A stretch of DNA of 64,000 bases from Pseudomonas pisciculturae (GCF_015461805.1 NZ_JACVZE010000004.1:62001-126000); one strand, 5' to 3'. Numbered from the stretch's first letter, positions 1 through 11,048 are shown. Numbers and translations: made by a program. Notes: a model not told the origin generated them from the letters alone.

Positions 1-530
1 TGGACTTCCTTGATCGGCGACTTGGCCTGGCACTGGCCGGCGCGGAAGGCACTGAAGTCATGCACGCCCACCAGGTGCTGCGCCGCCTCAGCCATGCGCT
101 CGGCGTCCAGCGGGCGGTGGTTCCAGGTGATTTCTTCGTTAAGGTGGGCCGGGCGGATCTGGTCGTTGTAGATCACATACCGATAACGCCGGGCGATGGC
201 CTTGAAACGCGCATGAAAATGCGCCGGCATGACCTTGGCCCAACTGACGCTGACGTCATGGGGCAAGTTGATATTTGCGCCCATCACCCACGCCTTCATG
301 GTGCGCTCGGCCTGGGTGTCGAAGTGCACCACTTGACCGCACGCGTGCACGCCGGCATCGGTACGCCCGGCGCACATCAGCGACACCGGCGAGTCGGCGA
401 CTTTCGACAAGGCCTTTTCCAGGGTTTCCTGCACGGTCAGCACACCGGACGCCTGGCGCTGCCAGCCGCGATAGCGCGAGCCTTTGTATTCAACGCCCAG
501 GGCGATGCGGTAAAAGCCTGCGGCCGCCAT
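1..530 (-). CDS. truA: tRNA pseudouridine(38-40) synthase TruA, C-terminus cut by window edge
   Basis: Reads leftward off the window, so only about 176 N-terminal residues are present. The reverse strand from 530 gives [20 protein letters not shown], then a RGWQRQ stretch and [11 protein letters not shown], which carries the catalytic Asp of the TruA family (GRTDxGVHA). TruA isomerises uridines 38-40 in the anticodon arm of many tRNAs. The ATG at 530 fits the family N-terminus; a TTG further upstream (in frame) is possible but no strong ribosome site distinguishes it. It lies downstream of fimV on the same strand, an order known from P. aeruginosa, with a REPIN in the gap. Confidence 0.93.
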   Translation of the reverse strand, partial: MAAAGFYRIALGVEYKGSRYRGWQRQASGVLTVQETLEKALSKVADSPVSLMCAGRTDAGVHACGQVVHFDTQAERTMKAWVMGANINLPHDVSVSWAKVMPAHFHARFKAIARRYRYVIYNDQIRPAHLNEEITWNHRPLDAERMAEAAQHLVGVHDFSAFRAGQCQAKSPIKEV

Positions 531-654
531 TTCGGCAGCCGCGTTATCTATATTTGCCAAGAACTGAGAGCCTGATGAGTTGCGCAAAGGCGGGCATTAT
601 AAGGGCGGCTGAAGCATGGCGGGCGGTTTTGTTGCGGATTGACGCAGTACAAAT

Positions 655-741
655 GTGGGAGGGGGCTTGCTCCCGATGGCGGTGCCTCAGTCAACACACC
701 TGTGACTGAACCACCGCCATCGGGAGCAAGCCCCCTCCCAC
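655..741. repeat. REPIN-type palindrome (87 bp)
   Basis: Two inverted REP arms, GTGGGAGGGGGCTTGCTCCC and its complement, separated by a short spacer, between fimV and truA. This is the class of non-autonomous palindromes spread by RAYT transposases in fluorescent pseudomonads; no RAYT gene is visible here. It may also act as a transcript end or mRNA stabiliser after fimV. Confidence 0.9.
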
Positions 742-760
742 ACTTGTACTGCGTTACCGG

Positions 761-3298
761 TTAGATCCTGCCGAGCATTTCCTTGGCCTCACCGCGCTGG
801 GACTCATCACCTTCAACCAGCACTTCGGACAAGATGTCCCGCGCGCCGTCCGCATCGCCCATGTCGATGTAGGCCTGGGCCAAATCGAGCTTGGTGGCAA
901 CCTCATCGGTACCCGAGAGGAAGTCGAACTCCGGCTCGTCATCGCCCAGCGCCGCGTCATCTGCGGTGAACGACGGCTCGATAGACGGATGCTCCAGGCT
1001 CTGAGACAGACGATCCAGCTCGGCGTTGACGTCATCCAGTTCCGACGCGAATGCGTCAGGCTTGGCGGCGGCATCGGGCTCGTCTGCCAGCGAAAGATCG
1101 AAATCTTCCGGCAGGTCAAAATCGTCCAGCGCTGCCGGGGTCAAGGTTGGAGGCTCGACGGCAGCGCCCTTCACCTGATCCTCCAGGCCTGACAAGAAGT
1201 CATCGTCCGCTTGCGTTGAAGCCGGCGCATCCAACGACAAGTCCAGGTCGAAGTCCGACAAGTCGTCTGGGCCGGCTTTGACTTCAGTCTGTTGCTCTAG
1301 AAGCGACTCGAACGTCTGCTGATCGTCGCCGATGTCGGCAGGTGACGCAGCCTCCAGCTCATCCAGGCTCAGGTCGAAGTCAGTATCAAATGGCTCTGGC
1401 TCTGGCTCCGGCGCAGCCGGCTTGTCTTCGAGCAGGTCCTTGACGTATTGCGCATCAAGGGCCGCCGCCGCAACGGCTGCGCTGACGCCTGCCGCCAAAA
1501 CCGCCATGGCCGGGAAGCGCGACTTGAGCTGTTCGACTTGGGCATGGTTCTCACCATTGGCCACCAGTTGACGCTCCTGGGTGACAAAACCGTCTTTGTC
1601 GTTCTGCAGGCCGTAGACTTCCATCAGCTTCAAACGCAGGTCGCTGCGCTTGGGCTCGCGCTTGATCGCCTGCTCCAGCACATCAGCGGCCTGGTTCAGA
1701 TGACCGCGATCGACAAGGGACTGGGCCTGGGCCAGCGCATCGCTGGAGTTTTGCGGCGCAACAGCCACTGCCAGCGGTGCCAGCACGGACGCAACGGTTG
1801 GCACTACGACGGCGGGCTCAACCACTGGCGCAGGCGCCGGAGCGGCTGCCAGCTTGACGCTCGGCGGCGGCACTTCAAGGCCCTCAAAGCTGTCTGGCGG
1901 CAGGTCGTGGTCAATGTTCGAGGTAAATTCCGGCTCTTCGGCCAAGGCGCGCGCCATGCGCAGGTGCTTTTCTTCTTCAAGGCGGGCGTTACGATGACGC
2001 GCCCACAGCAGCAGGAGCAACAGCACCAACAGGCCGGCCGCGCCGCCGATCACACCGAGGACGATCGGGTTGGTCAGCAGGTCGTTGAATTTGCCTTCGG
2101 TAGTGGCAGCGGGCGCTGCCTCAGGCTTGATCGGCTCAGCCACAGGCGCGACAGGTACTGCAGCGGGCGTGGCGGCCGGTGCCGGAGTCGGCGCAGGCTC
2201 GCCAGCCAATTGCGCTGGCATCACGGCCGTGGCCGGCGTAGCTGGGTCAGCCTTTTCGGCCTGCAAACGGGCGAGTTGATCGTTTTTCAGCTGGATCAGC
2301 TTTTGCAGCTTGTCCAACTGGCTTTGCAAATCGGCCGCGCGGCTTTTCAACTCTTCGTTGTCGCGGCGGGTTGTGTCCAACTGCTCCTGAGTCATTGCCA
2401 GTTTGTCGCTCAGGCCCGAGCTGTCGCCAGCCTTGCCCTTGGCGCCCTTCTTCGCGGCTTCGGCAGAGACCAGGCTCAAGTTGTCCTTGGCGTTGGTGCT
2501 TGATGGCGCGCCGCCCGCCTGGGTGCGCTTGGTCGCGTCCAGCTGCTGCTGGCCGGCTGCCGGGTTGGCGGCGGAGCGACGGCCCTGGCGCCAAGCCGTG
2601 TTTTGCGCGGTCACTTCGGCAATCGCCTGGGGCTGCGGCAAGCTGGTCGCTTGCACGCGATCGGGCAGGCGTAGGACCTGGCCGGTTTTCAAGCGGTTGA
2701 TATTGCCATCGCGAAAGGCATCAGGGTTCAACGCCTGAATAGCCAACATGGTTTGTTGTACTGACGCGCCATTGCGATGCTTTTCGGCAATTTCCCACAA
2801 GGTGTCGTGAGACGTAGTGGTGTGTTGCGCGGCCTTGCTTATGGCCGGTGCACTCAGGCGCGGCGCGGGCGCGGCGGCGGTCGGTGCTGGCTGTTCGAAC
2901 TTGGCTGGGTCAAGCAATACGCTGTAGTCGCGCATCAGGCGGCCATTGGGCCATTGCACTTGCAACAAGAAGCGTACGTAGGAATCCGGCAGCGGCTTGC
3001 TGGAGGTGACGCGCACCACACTGCGGCCGCTGGGGTTGATCACCGGGGTAAACGTCAGGTCATTGAGAAACGCCTGACGGTCGACGCCTGCGTCCACAAA
3101 CGCCTGGGACGAGGCCAGGCTCGGCGTGATCTCGGAAGCCGTGAGGCCACCCACATCAAGCAATTCGATTTCCACCGACAACGGCTGGTTCAACTTCGAC
3201 TTGAGGGTCATCTCCCCCAGCTGCAGCGCCTGCGCCATACCGGAGGACAGCGCCGAGGCGGCCGCTATTGCTAACACCAGTTTGCGAACTTGAACCAT
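761..3298 (-). CDS. fimV: FimV, peptidoglycan-binding polar hub protein
   Basis: About 845 residues. A signal peptide (MVQVRKLVLAIAAASALSSG, cleavage near AQA), the conserved FimV N-terminal domain, a LysM peptidoglycan-binding domain at roughly 158-211, a coiled coil near 290-345, one membrane helix near 410-430 (LGVIGGAAGLLVLLLLLLW) and a long acidic cytoplasmic region ending in TPR-like helices and the FimV C-terminal motif. In pseudomonads FimV organises the cell pole and supports type IV pilus function and cyclic-AMP signalling. The start is fixed by GGATGAGG just upstream of the ATG at 3298; a longer reading frame upstream lacks a leader-like sequence. Confidence 0.95.
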   Translation of the reverse strand: MVQVRKLVLAIAAASALSSGMAQALQLGEMTLKSKLNQPLSVEIELLDVGGLTASEITPSLASSQAFVDAGVDRQAFLNDLTFTPVINPSGRSVVRVTSSKPLPDSYVRFLLQVQWPNGRLMRDYSVLLDPAKFEQPAPTAAAPAPRLSAPAISKAAQHTTTSHDTLWEIAEKHRNGASVQQTMLAIQALNPDAFRDGNINRLKTGQVLRLPDRVQATSLPQPQAIAEVTAQNTAWRQGRRSAANPAAGQQQLDATKRTQAGGAPSSTNAKDNLSLVSAEAAKKGAKGKAGDSSGLSDKLAMTQEQLDTTRRDNEELKSRAADLQSQLDKLQKLIQLKNDQLARLQAEKADPATPATAVMPAQLAGEPAPTPAPAATPAAVPVAPVAEPIKPEAAPAATTEGKFNDLLTNPIVLGVIGGAAGLLVLLLLLLWARHRNARLEEEKHLRMARALAEEPEFTSNIDHDLPPDSFEGLEVPPPSVKLAAAPAPAPVVEPAVVVPTVASVLAPLAVAVAPQNSSDALAQAQSLVDRGHLNQAADVLEQAIKREPKRSDLRLKLMEVYGLQNDKDGFVTQERQLVANGENHAQVEQLKSRFPAMAVLAAGVSAAVAAAALDAQYVKDLLEDKPAAPEPEPEPFDTDFDLSLDELEAASPADIGDDQQTFESLLEQQTEVKAGPDDLSDFDLDLSLDAPASTQADDDFLSGLEDQVKGAAVEPPTLTPAALDDFDLPEDFDLSLADEPDAAAKPDAFASELDDVNAELDRLSQSLEHPSIEPSFTADDAALGDDEPEFDFLSGTDEVATKLDLAQAYIDMGDADGARDILSEVLVEGDESQRGEAKEMLGRI

Positions 3299-3460
3299 AG
3301 CCTCATCCTTTGTTTGAACACTCCCCGGCCTGCGAGAAGGTTGGTAACCGCTGCCATAAGGCATGGCGAGCCGATAGGTTACCGACGCGCTTCTATTCCT
3401 GCTTCGGGCCAAGCATAGCGCCTGGATAGAATCAATCTACAAATTGCCGCCAAGTATCTT

Positions 3461-4471
3461 TTACACAAGGTCTTTTATCAACAACTGCGCCAGCTGTACG
3501 GCATTAAGGGCGGCGCCTTTGCGCACGTTATCTGACGTCAGCCACAGATTTAGTTCCGAAGGATCATCCACACCTGCACGAACGCGCCCTACATACACGA
3601 CGTCCTGGCCTACCGCATCGCCAACAGCAGTCGGATAATCCCCCTCTTCAACCAGCTCTATTCCCGGCGCCGCATCGAGTACACGGTTTACGTCAGCGAG
3701 GTTGACCGGTGCGCCCAGTTGCAGCGACACAGTCAAGCTATCGCCAAAAAACACCGGCGCTTGAATGCAGGTTGCGGAAATCTTTAGTAAAGGAGTTTCC
3801 AGCACAGCACGCAGTTCGTGTACGAGACGCTTCTCCAGGGCTGTATGACCTTGAGCGTCTGGCGTGCCGACTTGGGCCAGCAGGTTGAAGGCAACCTGGC
3901 GATCAAAGAACTGCGGCTCCATTGGGCGCACGTTCAACAGCTCGGCGGTTTGCCGGGCCAGTTCGCTGACGGCTTCGCGCCCCAGTGCAGACATGGCAAG
4001 GCTGGCAGTGACGCTGACGCGCTGGATATCCAGCAAACCGCGCAACGGTGCCAGCACCACCGCAAGATTAGTTGCCGACGGGCTTGGGCTGCTCAGTTGG
4101 AACGGCTTTTTCAGGCCCTTCAGGACGTGAGCATTTGCCTCTGGTACAACTTGAGGTGCCTGATCGGCCGGCAATGCGCCTGACAGATCGATCACCGCAC
4201 AACCGGCGGCCGTGGCGCGCGGGGCAAAACTGAGGGTCACCGCTGGCCCCGCAGCAAAAAATGCCAGCTGCACCTTTTTGAAATCGAACTCGTCGACTTC
4301 CTTCACCCGCACGTTCTTGCCGCGAAACGGCACCGAAGCGCCGGCAGAGTTGCTGCCCGCCAGCAGATACAGGGTGCCCACCGGGAAGTCCAGCTCTTCG
4401 AGAATCTGCACCAGGGTTTCGCCAACGGTGCCGGTGGCGCCGATCACGGCGATTTCAAAGGTCTGGGTCAT
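3461..4471 (-). CDS. Asd-like (USG-1 type) protein, catalytic cysteine missing
   Basis: About 336 residues with an N-terminal Rossmann motif (AVIGATGTVGETL) and overall similarity to aspartate-semialdehyde dehydrogenases. True Asd enzymes carry the nucleophile in an N-C-T/S motif, as in the neighbouring asd (GGNCTVS). At the corresponding place this protein reads LSSPSPSATNLAV, with no cysteine, so it is probably not an active Asd. Such paralogues (usg, PA3116-like) are conserved between asd and fimV/truA and their role is not settled. Start chosen at 4471, where GAGG lies about 8 bases upstream; six extra in-frame residues are possible. Confidence 0.88.
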   Translation of the reverse strand: MTQTFEIAVIGATGTVGETLVQILEELDFPVGTLYLLAGSNSAGASVPFRGKNVRVKEVDEFDFKKVQLAFFAAGPAVTLSFAPRATAAGCAVIDLSGALPADQAPQVVPEANAHVLKGLKKPFQLSSPSPSATNLAVVLAPLRGLLDIQRVSVTASLAMSALGREAVSELARQTAELLNVRPMEPQFFDRQVAFNLLAQVGTPDAQGHTALEKRLVHELRAVLETPLLKISATCIQAPVFFGDSLTVSLQLGAPVNLADVNRVLDAAPGIELVEEGDYPTAVGDAVGQDVVYVGRVRAGVDDPSELNLWLTSDNVRKGAALNAVQLAQLLIKDLV

Positions 4472-4568
4472 GGGGGTTGCCTCGGGCATTGCGGGGGGAG
4501 CGGCACTTTACCGGGTGGCTGAGGGTGAGGCAATTAAGGCAGTTTTTGTGGTGAGGCTAATGGCCTCT

Positions 4569-4650
4569 TCGCGAGCAAGCCCGCTCCCACATTTGATTGC
4601 ATTTCAACTGGAGAAACTCGGTCAAGTGTGGGAGCTGGCTTGCCTGCGAT
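4569..4650. repeat. REP pair, mixed arms
   Basis: Inverted GTGGGAG-type arms between usg-like and asd. The left arm is of the GAGCAAGCCCGCTCCCAC type, the right of the GTGGGAGCTGGCTTGCCTGC type, so the two halves belong to different REP variants. Confidence 0.75.
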
Positions 4651-4668
4651 GACGGCCTCAAGGGCAAC

Positions 4669-4703
4669 AAAAAACCCGCGCCTGTCACCAGTCGCGGGTT
4701 TTT
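4669..4703 (-). terminator. Intrinsic terminator after asd
   Basis: On the minus strand CCCGCG (complement of 4693-4698) pairs with CGCGGG (complement of 4675-4680) across a 12-nt loop and is followed by TTTTTT. It lies 18 bp past the asd stop, so asd transcripts can end before the usg-like gene. The + strand also has a T run, so it may work both ways. Confidence 0.85.
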
Positions 4704-4720
4704 CTTACAGCCTCAAGCGA

Positions 4721-5833
4721 TCAACGCTCCAGCAGAATCCGCAGCATACGACGCAACGGCTCAGCCGCGCCCCACAGCAGCTGGTCGCCAACCGTGAACG
4801 CGCCCAGGAACTGGCTGCCCATGTTCAGCTTGCGCAGACGACCCACCGGTACATTCAGAGTGCCGGTGACCTTGGTTGGGCTCAGCTCCTGCATGCTGAT
4901 ATCACGGTTGTTCGGCACCAGCTTGACCCATGGGTTGTGCGAGCTGATCAACGACTCGATATCGGCGATCGGCACGTCTTTGTTCAGCTTGATGGTCAGT
5001 GCCTGGCTGTGGCAGCGCATGGCGCCGATGCGCACGCAGATGCCATCAACCGGGATCGGGCTCTTGAAGCGACCGAGGATCTTGTTGGTCTCGGCCTGGG
5101 CCTTCCACTCTTCGCGGCTTTGGCCGTTCGGCAGCTCTTTGTCGATCCACGGGATCAAGCTACCGGCCAATGGCACGCCGAAGTTCTCGGTCGGATAGGC
5201 ATCGCTGCGCATGGCTTCGGCCACACGGCGGTCTATGTCGAGGATCGCGCTGGCCGGGTCGGCCAGTTGATCGGCGACGGCCGCATGGGTTGCGCCCATC
5301 TGTTTGATCAGCTCGCGCATGTTCTGCGCGCCGGCACCGGAGGCCGCCTGATAGGTCATGGCGCTCATCCACTCGACCAGGCCGGCTTCGAACAAGCCGC
5401 CCAGGCCCATCAGCATCAGGCTCACGGTGCAGTTGCCGCCGACGTAGTTCTTGGTGCCGGCATCCAGTTGCTGGTCGATGACCTTGCGGTTCACCGGGTC
5501 GAGGATGATCACCGCATCGTCCTGCATACGCAGGCTCGATGCCGCGTCGATCCAGTAGCCCTGCCAGCCCGCTTCACGCAGCTTGGGGAAGACTTCACTG
5601 GTGTAGTCGCCACCCTGACAGGTCACGATCACGTCGAGGGTCTTCAACTCTTCAATGCTGTAGGCGTCCTTGAGCGGGGCAATATCCTTGCCCACGGACG
5701 GCCCTTGGCCACCAACGTTCGAAGTGGTGAAAAACACCGGCTCAATAAGATCGAAATCCTGCTCTTCCAGCATCCGCTGCATGAGCACGGAACCGACCAT
5801 ACCGCGCCAACCGATCAGACCTACACGTTTCAT
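4721..5833 (-). CDS. asd: Aspartate-semialdehyde dehydrogenase
   Basis: 370 residues, the normal length for the Gram-negative Asd. It reduces aspartyl phosphate to aspartate semialdehyde with NADPH, feeding lysine, diaminopimelate, threonine and methionine synthesis. N-terminal nucleotide motif [13 protein letters not shown], catalytic Cys in [12 protein letters not shown] (near residue 135), and the [14 protein letters not shown] active-site segment. Upstream AAGGTG is about 9 bases from the ATG. It is downstream of leuB on the same strand with a 64-bp gap and is followed by a strong terminator. Confidence 0.97.
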   Translation of the reverse strand: MKRVGLIGWRGMVGSVLMQRMLEEQDFDLIEPVFFTTSNVGGQGPSVGKDIAPLKDAYSIEELKTLDVIVTCQGGDYTSEVFPKLREAGWQGYWIDAASSLRMQDDAVIILDPVNRKVIDQQLDAGTKNYVGGNCTVSLMLMGLGGLFEAGLVEWMSAMTYQAASGAGAQNMRELIKQMGATHAAVADQLADPASAILDIDRRVAEAMRSDAYPTENFGVPLAGSLIPWIDKELPNGQSREEWKAQAETNKILGRFKSPIPVDGICVRIGAMRCHSQALTIKLNKDVPIADIESLISSHNPWVKLVPNNRDISMQELSPTKVTGTLNVPVGRLRKLNMGSQFLGAFTVGDQLLWGAAEPLRRMLRILLER

Positions 5834-5897
5834 CGCAACTACACCTTGTTAAAAAGTGGGCCGCCTTGCAGCAACAACTGCAAGCGGGCCCGAGAGA

Positions 5898-6980
<1,083 letters not shown>

Positions 6981-7001
6981 GGGTTCCTCATTTCATCAAG
7001 C

Positions 7002-7021
7002 GACCTGCCCGCAGGCAGGTC
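7002..7021. other. 8-bp inverted repeat before leuB
   Basis: GACCTGCC - CGCA - GGCAGGTC, a perfect 8-bp stem with a 4-nt loop, between the methyltransferase stop and the leuB ribosome site. No U tract follows, so it is more likely a processing or attenuating hairpin than a terminator. Confidence 0.55.
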
Positions 7022-7033
7022 GGGGAAAATTGA

Positions 7034-7798
7034 TCAGCGTTCGGCGAAGACCACCAGCACGTCGGTGCTGAAGGTGCCGTCGGCTTGAATTTCGTAATAG
7101 TCGCGTACTTCCTGGCCCATCGCCTTTTGCAGCTCAAGGATTGCGGCGCGCAACACCTCTGGCGTGCGCATGCGCTCGACCCAGGAGGTGTATTCCAGGC
7201 GCAGGCGTTGGCGGCTGCTGGTGCGCACATGCAACCCGGACTCGCTGAGCTGCTGCATCCATTCGGCGGCCGAGTAATCGCGCACGTGACTGGTGTCGCG
7301 CAGCACTTCGACGGTTTGCAGGTAAGTGTCCAACAGCGGGCTGCCCGGAGACAAGACGTCGACAAACGCGGCAACGCCACCCGGCTTGAGCACACGGCGC
7401 ACTTCGCGCAGGGCCAGGCCCAGGTCGCTCCAGTGGTGGGCCGAGTAGCGGCTGAACACGAAGTCGAACTCGCCATCGGCGAACGGCAGGCGTTCGGCGG
7501 CGCCGTGCACGGTGCGAATGTTGCCCAGGCCACGATCAACCGCAGCGGCGGCAACCACGTCGAGCATCTGCTGGGACAGGTCGTAGGCCACCACTTCTTT
7601 GACCAATGGGGCTACGTGGAAGCTGACGTGACCGGCACCGCAGCCCAAGTCCAGCAGTCGTGCACTGCCCTGCCCGGCCAGTTCGGCCTGCAACAGCGCG
7701 AATTCGGTGCCTTGGGCGTGCACGGCACTGCTCAGGTAGGCCGAGGCTTGCTCGCCGAATTGTTTTTGCACGACTTGGGTGTGGGCGGTGTTGGTCAT
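7034..7798 (-). CDS. Class I SAM-dependent methyltransferase (UbiE/BioC-like)
   Basis: 254 residues. SAM-binding motif I is LLDLGCGAGHVSFHVAPL, motif II region ends AYDLSQQML, followed by FDFVFSRYSAHHW and LREVRRVLKPGG, all usual for the methyltransferase-11 family. The substrate cannot be read from the sequence; similarity to UbiE/BioC-like enzymes is general. It sits between leuD and leuB on the same strand. Start at 7798 is supported by AAGGAAAG; an upstream in-frame extension merely translates the adjacent REP element. Confidence 0.88.
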   Translation of the reverse strand: MTNTAHTQVVQKQFGEQASAYLSSAVHAQGTEFALLQAELAGQGSARLLDLGCGAGHVSFHVAPLVKEVVAYDLSQQMLDVVAAAAVDRGLGNIRTVHGAAERLPFADGEFDFVFSRYSAHHWSDLGLALREVRRVLKPGGVAAFVDVLSPGSPLLDTYLQTVEVLRDTSHVRDYSAAEWMQQLSESGLHVRTSSRQRLRLEYTSWVERMRTPEVLRAAILELQKAMGQEVRDYYEIQADGTFSTDVLVVFAER

Positions 7799-7832
7799 GG
7801 TGGCTTTCCTTGGGTTTTGGGGTGGCTGTACT

Positions 7833-7920
7833 GCCGCTATCGCAGGCAAGCCAGCTCCCACAGTTGACCGAGTCGTTCAGGAGAACACCGATCAATGTGG
7901 GAGCCGGGCTTGCCCGCGAT
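7833..7920. repeat. REPIN between leuD and the methyltransferase
   Basis: Left arm GCAGGCAAGCCAGCTCCCAC and right arm GTGGGAGCCGGGCTTGCCCG face each other. The arms differ, as in the element at 4569. It interrupts the leucine gene run. Confidence 0.82.
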
Positions 7921-7944
7921 GGGGCCAGTCCGGTCTACCCAGAA

Positions 7945-8589
7945 TTACGCGTCGCGAAACAACCAAGGCTGGCTAGCCCGGTGCTTGGCTTCAAACGCGG
8001 CAATCGCATCACCGTCCTGCAAAGTCAGGCCGATGTCATCCAAACCATTGATCAAGCAATGCTTACGGAACGCATCAACCTCAAAGTGATACACCTTGCC
8101 ATCCGGACGGGTCACGGTTTGCGCGGCCAAATCGACAGTCAGCTGGTAGCCCACATCGGCTTCCACCTGCTTGAACAACTCGTCCACTTCTTCATCGGTC
8201 AAGATGATCGGCAACAGCCCGTTCTTGAAGCTGTTGTTGAAGAAGATATCGGCATAGCTCGGCGCGATGATGCTGCGAAAGCCGTATTCTTCCAGGGCCC
8301 ACGGCGCGTGTTCACGGCTGGAGCCGCAACCGAAGTTTTCCCGGGCCAGCAGCACGCTGGCGCCTTGATAACGTTCGGCGTTGAGCACGAAGTCTTTGTT
8401 CAGCGGGCGCTTGGAGTTGTCCTGGTAGGCGTAGCCCACGTCCAGGTAGCGCCACTCGTCGAACAGGTTCGGGCCAAAACCGGTGCGTTTGATCGACTTC
8501 AAAAACTGCTTGGGGATGATCTGGTCAGTGTCCACGTTGGCACGGTCCAACGGCGCGACTAAACCTGTGTGTTGTGTAAAAGCACGCAT
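7945..8589 (-). CDS. leuD: 3-isopropylmalate dehydratase small subunit
   Basis: 214 residues. The small (swivelling) subunit of isopropylmalate isomerase, working with LeuC to convert 2- to 3-isopropylmalate. The substrate-recognition loop region is [20 protein letters not shown], the normal LeuD signature, followed by the [19 protein letters not shown] segment. TGAGGAA is 8 bases before the ATG. Only 10 bp separate it from leuC, so the two are co-transcribed and probably co-translated in fixed ratio. Confidence 0.97.
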   Translation of the reverse strand: MRAFTQHTGLVAPLDRANVDTDQIIPKQFLKSIKRTGFGPNLFDEWRYLDVGYAYQDNSKRPLNKDFVLNAERYQGASVLLARENFGCGSSREHAPWALEEYGFRSIIAPSYADIFFNNSFKNGLLPIILTDEEVDELFKQVEADVGYQLTVDLAAQTVTRPDGKVYHFEVDAFRKHCLINGLDDIGLTLQDGDAIAAFEAKHRASQPWLFRDA

Positions 8590-8599
8590 CGGGTATTCC

Positions 8600-10018
8600 T
8601 CAGATCAATTCGCGAACGTCGATGAAACGACCGTTGACGGCAGCCGCAGCGGCCATGGCCGGGCTGACCAGGTGGGTACGCCCACCTGCGCCCTGACGCC
8701 CTTCGAAGTTACGGTTGGACGTGGACGCGCAATGCTCGCCCGACTCCAAGCGGTCCGGGTTCATCGCCAGGCACATCGAGCAACCCGGCTCACGCCATTC
8801 AAAACCGGCTTCGAGGAAGATCTTGTCCAGGCCTTCGGCTTCGGCTTGCGCTTTGACCAGGCCCGAGCCCGGCACCACGATGGCTTGCTTGATGGTCGAG
8901 GCCACCTTGCGGCCTTTGGCAATCACCGCCGCAGCGCGCAGGTCTTCGATCCGCGAGTTGGTGCAGGAGCCGATGAATACGCGGTCCAACTGGATGTCGG
9001 TGATTGCCTGGTTGGCTTGCAAGCCCATGTACTTCAAGGCGCGCTCGATAGAACCACGCTTGACCAGGTCGGTTTCTTTGGCCGGGTCTGGCACGTTTTG
9101 GTCAACGGCCAACACCATCTCCGGCGAAGTGCCCCAGCTGACTTGCGGCTTGATCTGGGCAGCGTCCAGCTCGACCACGGTGTCGAACACCGCGTCGGCG
9201 TCGGAGACCAGGTCTTTCCAGGCTTCTACCGCTGCGTCCCAATCGGCGCCAGCCGGTGCGAAAGGACGGCCTTTGACGTACTCGACGGTCTTTTCGTCCG
9301 CCGCCACCATGCCCACGCGGGCACCGGCTTCGATGGACATGTTGCAGATGGTCATGCGCCCTTCGATGGACAGGTCGCGAATGGCGCTGCCGGCGAACTC
9401 GATGGCATGGCCGTTACCGCCGGCGGTGCCAATCTTGCCGATCACGGCGAGCACGATGTCTTTGGCGGTCACGCCAAATGGCAAGGTGCCTTCAACCGAC
9501 ACCAGCATGTTTTTCATTTTCTTGGCGACCAGGCACTGGGTGGCGAACACATGCTCCACCTCAGAGGTACCGATGCCGTGAGCCAGGGCACCAAAGGCAC
9601 CGTGGGTCGACGTGTGGGAGTCGCCGCAGACCACGGTCATGCCCGGCAAGGTGGCACCCTGCTCCGGGCCGATCACGTGAACGATGCCTTGACGCACGTC
9701 ATTCATCTTGAATTCGGTAATGCCATATTCGTCGCAATAGTCGTCGAGGGTCTGTACTTGCAGACGCGATACGGTGTCGACGATGGCGTCGATGCCGCCC
9801 TTGCGCTCAGGGGTGGTCGGCACGTTGTGGTCTGGGGTGGCAATGATGGAATCGACGCGCCAAGGCTTGCGCCCAGCCAGTCGCAGGCCTTCAAACGCTT
9901 GAGGCGAGGTCACTTCATGGATGATGTGACGGTCGATATAGATCAGCGACGAGCCATCGTCGCGCCGTTTCACTTCATGGGAATCCCAAAGCTTGTCGTA
10001 AAGCGTTTTGCCAGCCAT
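8600..10018 (-). CDS. leuC: 3-isopropylmalate dehydratase large subunit
   Basis: 472 residues, full length. An aconitase-family 4Fe-4S enzyme. Iron-sulfur ligands are visible as the Cys in [13 protein letters not shown] and the pair in [13 protein letters not shown]. The N-terminal [19 protein letters not shown] and [15 protein letters not shown] segments are typical. GAGGACC lies 8 bases before the ATG. First gene of the leucine run and divergent from a LysR regulator, which is the likely control point. Confidence 0.97.
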   Translation of the reverse strand: MAGKTLYDKLWDSHEVKRRDDGSSLIYIDRHIIHEVTSPQAFEGLRLAGRKPWRVDSIIATPDHNVPTTPERKGGIDAIVDTVSRLQVQTLDDYCDEYGITEFKMNDVRQGIVHVIGPEQGATLPGMTVVCGDSHTSTHGAFGALAHGIGTSEVEHVFATQCLVAKKMKNMLVSVEGTLPFGVTAKDIVLAVIGKIGTAGGNGHAIEFAGSAIRDLSIEGRMTICNMSIEAGARVGMVAADEKTVEYVKGRPFAPAGADWDAAVEAWKDLVSDADAVFDTVVELDAAQIKPQVSWGTSPEMVLAVDQNVPDPAKETDLVKRGSIERALKYMGLQANQAITDIQLDRVFIGSCTNSRIEDLRAAAVIAKGRKVASTIKQAIVVPGSGLVKAQAEAEGLDKIFLEAGFEWREPGCSMCLAMNPDRLESGEHCASTSNRNFEGRQGAGGRTHLVSPAMAAAAAVNGRFIDVRELI

Positions 10019-10104
10019 CAGTCGGTCCTCATCAGCGGTGTTTCATACGCCGGGCTTTTCAATAACCCTTTGGCTTGTGAGGCTGATGGTATGGCGCTAC
10101 ATTA

Positions 10105-10123
10105 AATAACTCAAATTCATATT
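10105..10123. promoter_or_regulatory. Possible LysR-type box between leuC and its divergent regulator
   Basis: AATAACTCAAATTCATATT is an imperfect inverted repeat with a T-N11-A core, in the AT-rich spot 35 bp before the LysR start and about 90 bp before leuC. LysR proteins usually bind such sites to control themselves and the divergent gene. Assignment is by position and pattern only. Confidence 0.4.
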
Positions 10124-10157
10124 TTTTATGCTTTGGATTACCAACTGGAATACCACA

Positions 10158-11048
10158 ATGGACCTGGCCAACCTTAATGCTTTTATTGCTATCGCCGAGA
10201 CCGGCAGCTTCTCAGGCGCGGGCGAGCGCCTGCACCTGACCCAACCGGCCATCAGCAAACGCATTGCCGGGCTGGAGCAACAATTGAAGGTGCGCTTGTT
10301 TGATCGGCTGGGCCGTGAAGTCGGCCTGACCGAAGCCGGGCGCGCTCTGCTGCCACGGGCCTATCAGATTCTCAACGTACTGGATGACACACGCCGCGCC
10401 CTTACCAACCTCACCGGCGAAGTCAGTGGGCGCCTGACGCTGGCCACCAGTCACCATATTGGCCTGCACCGCTTGCCGCCGATTCTGCGCACCTTTACCC
10501 GGGAATACCCCAACGTTGCGCTGGATATTCAGTTCCTCGATTCGGAAGTGGCCTACGAAGAAATCCTCCACGGCCGCGCCGAAGTGGCGGTGATCACCCT
10601 GGCACCCGACCCTCACCACCTGGTGCGCGCCACTCCGGTGTGGGATGACCCGCTGGATTTTGTGGTGGCGCCGGAACACAGCCTTACCCTCAATGGCACC
10701 ATCACACTGGCCGATATTGCCGGCCACCCGGCGGTTTTCCCCGGCGGCAACACCTTTACCCATCATATTGTCAGCCGACTGTTCGAAGCCCAGGGCCTCA
10801 CGCCGAATATCGCGATGAGCACTAACTACCTGGAAACTATCAAGATGATGGTGTCTATCGGCCTGGCCTGGAGCGTCTTGCCGCGCACCATGCTCGATGA
10901 TCAGGTGGCAAGCATCGCTTTACCGGGCATACAGCTCAGTCGCCAGCTAGGCTATATCGTGCACACCGAAAGGACGCTGTCGAACGCTGCGCGGGCTTTC
11001 ATGAGCCTATTGGATGCACAGGTCGATCTGCCAGGGATACCGGCATGA
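10158..11048 (+). CDS. LysR-family regulator divergent from leuC
   Basis: About 296 residues. N-terminal winged helix-turn-helix (FIAIAETGSFSGAGERLHLT then QPAISKRIAGLEQQL) and a C-terminal inducer-binding domain starting near residue 88. The divergent arrangement with leuCD suggests it senses a leucine-pathway intermediate or product and activates leuC; that is inference from position. The same gene is found next to leuC in other pseudomonads. Start placed at MDLANLNAF; an in-frame ATG ten codons earlier gives residues not usual for the family. Confidence 0.9.
   Translation: MDLANLNAFIAIAETGSFSGAGERLHLTQPAISKRIAGLEQQLKVRLFDRLGREVGLTEAGRALLPRAYQILNVLDDTRRALTNLTGEVSGRLTLATSHHIGLHRLPPILRTFTREYPNVALDIQFLDSEVAYEEILHGRAEVAVITLAPDPHHLVRATPVWDDPLDFVVAPEHSLTLNGTITLADIAGHPAVFPGGNTFTHHIVSRLFEAQGLTPNIAMSTNYLETIKMMVSIGLAWSVLPRTMLDDQVASIALPGIQLSRQLGYIVHTERTLSNAARAFMSLLDAQVDLPGIPA

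Noticed and set aside
1448..2503. Long open frame on the + strand opposite fimV
   Set aside because: It is the complement of FimV coding sequence; no ribosome site or family, and high GC keeps such frames open.
8483..10105. 540-codon + strand frame across leuC/leuD
   Set aside because: Antisense to two unambiguous enzymes.
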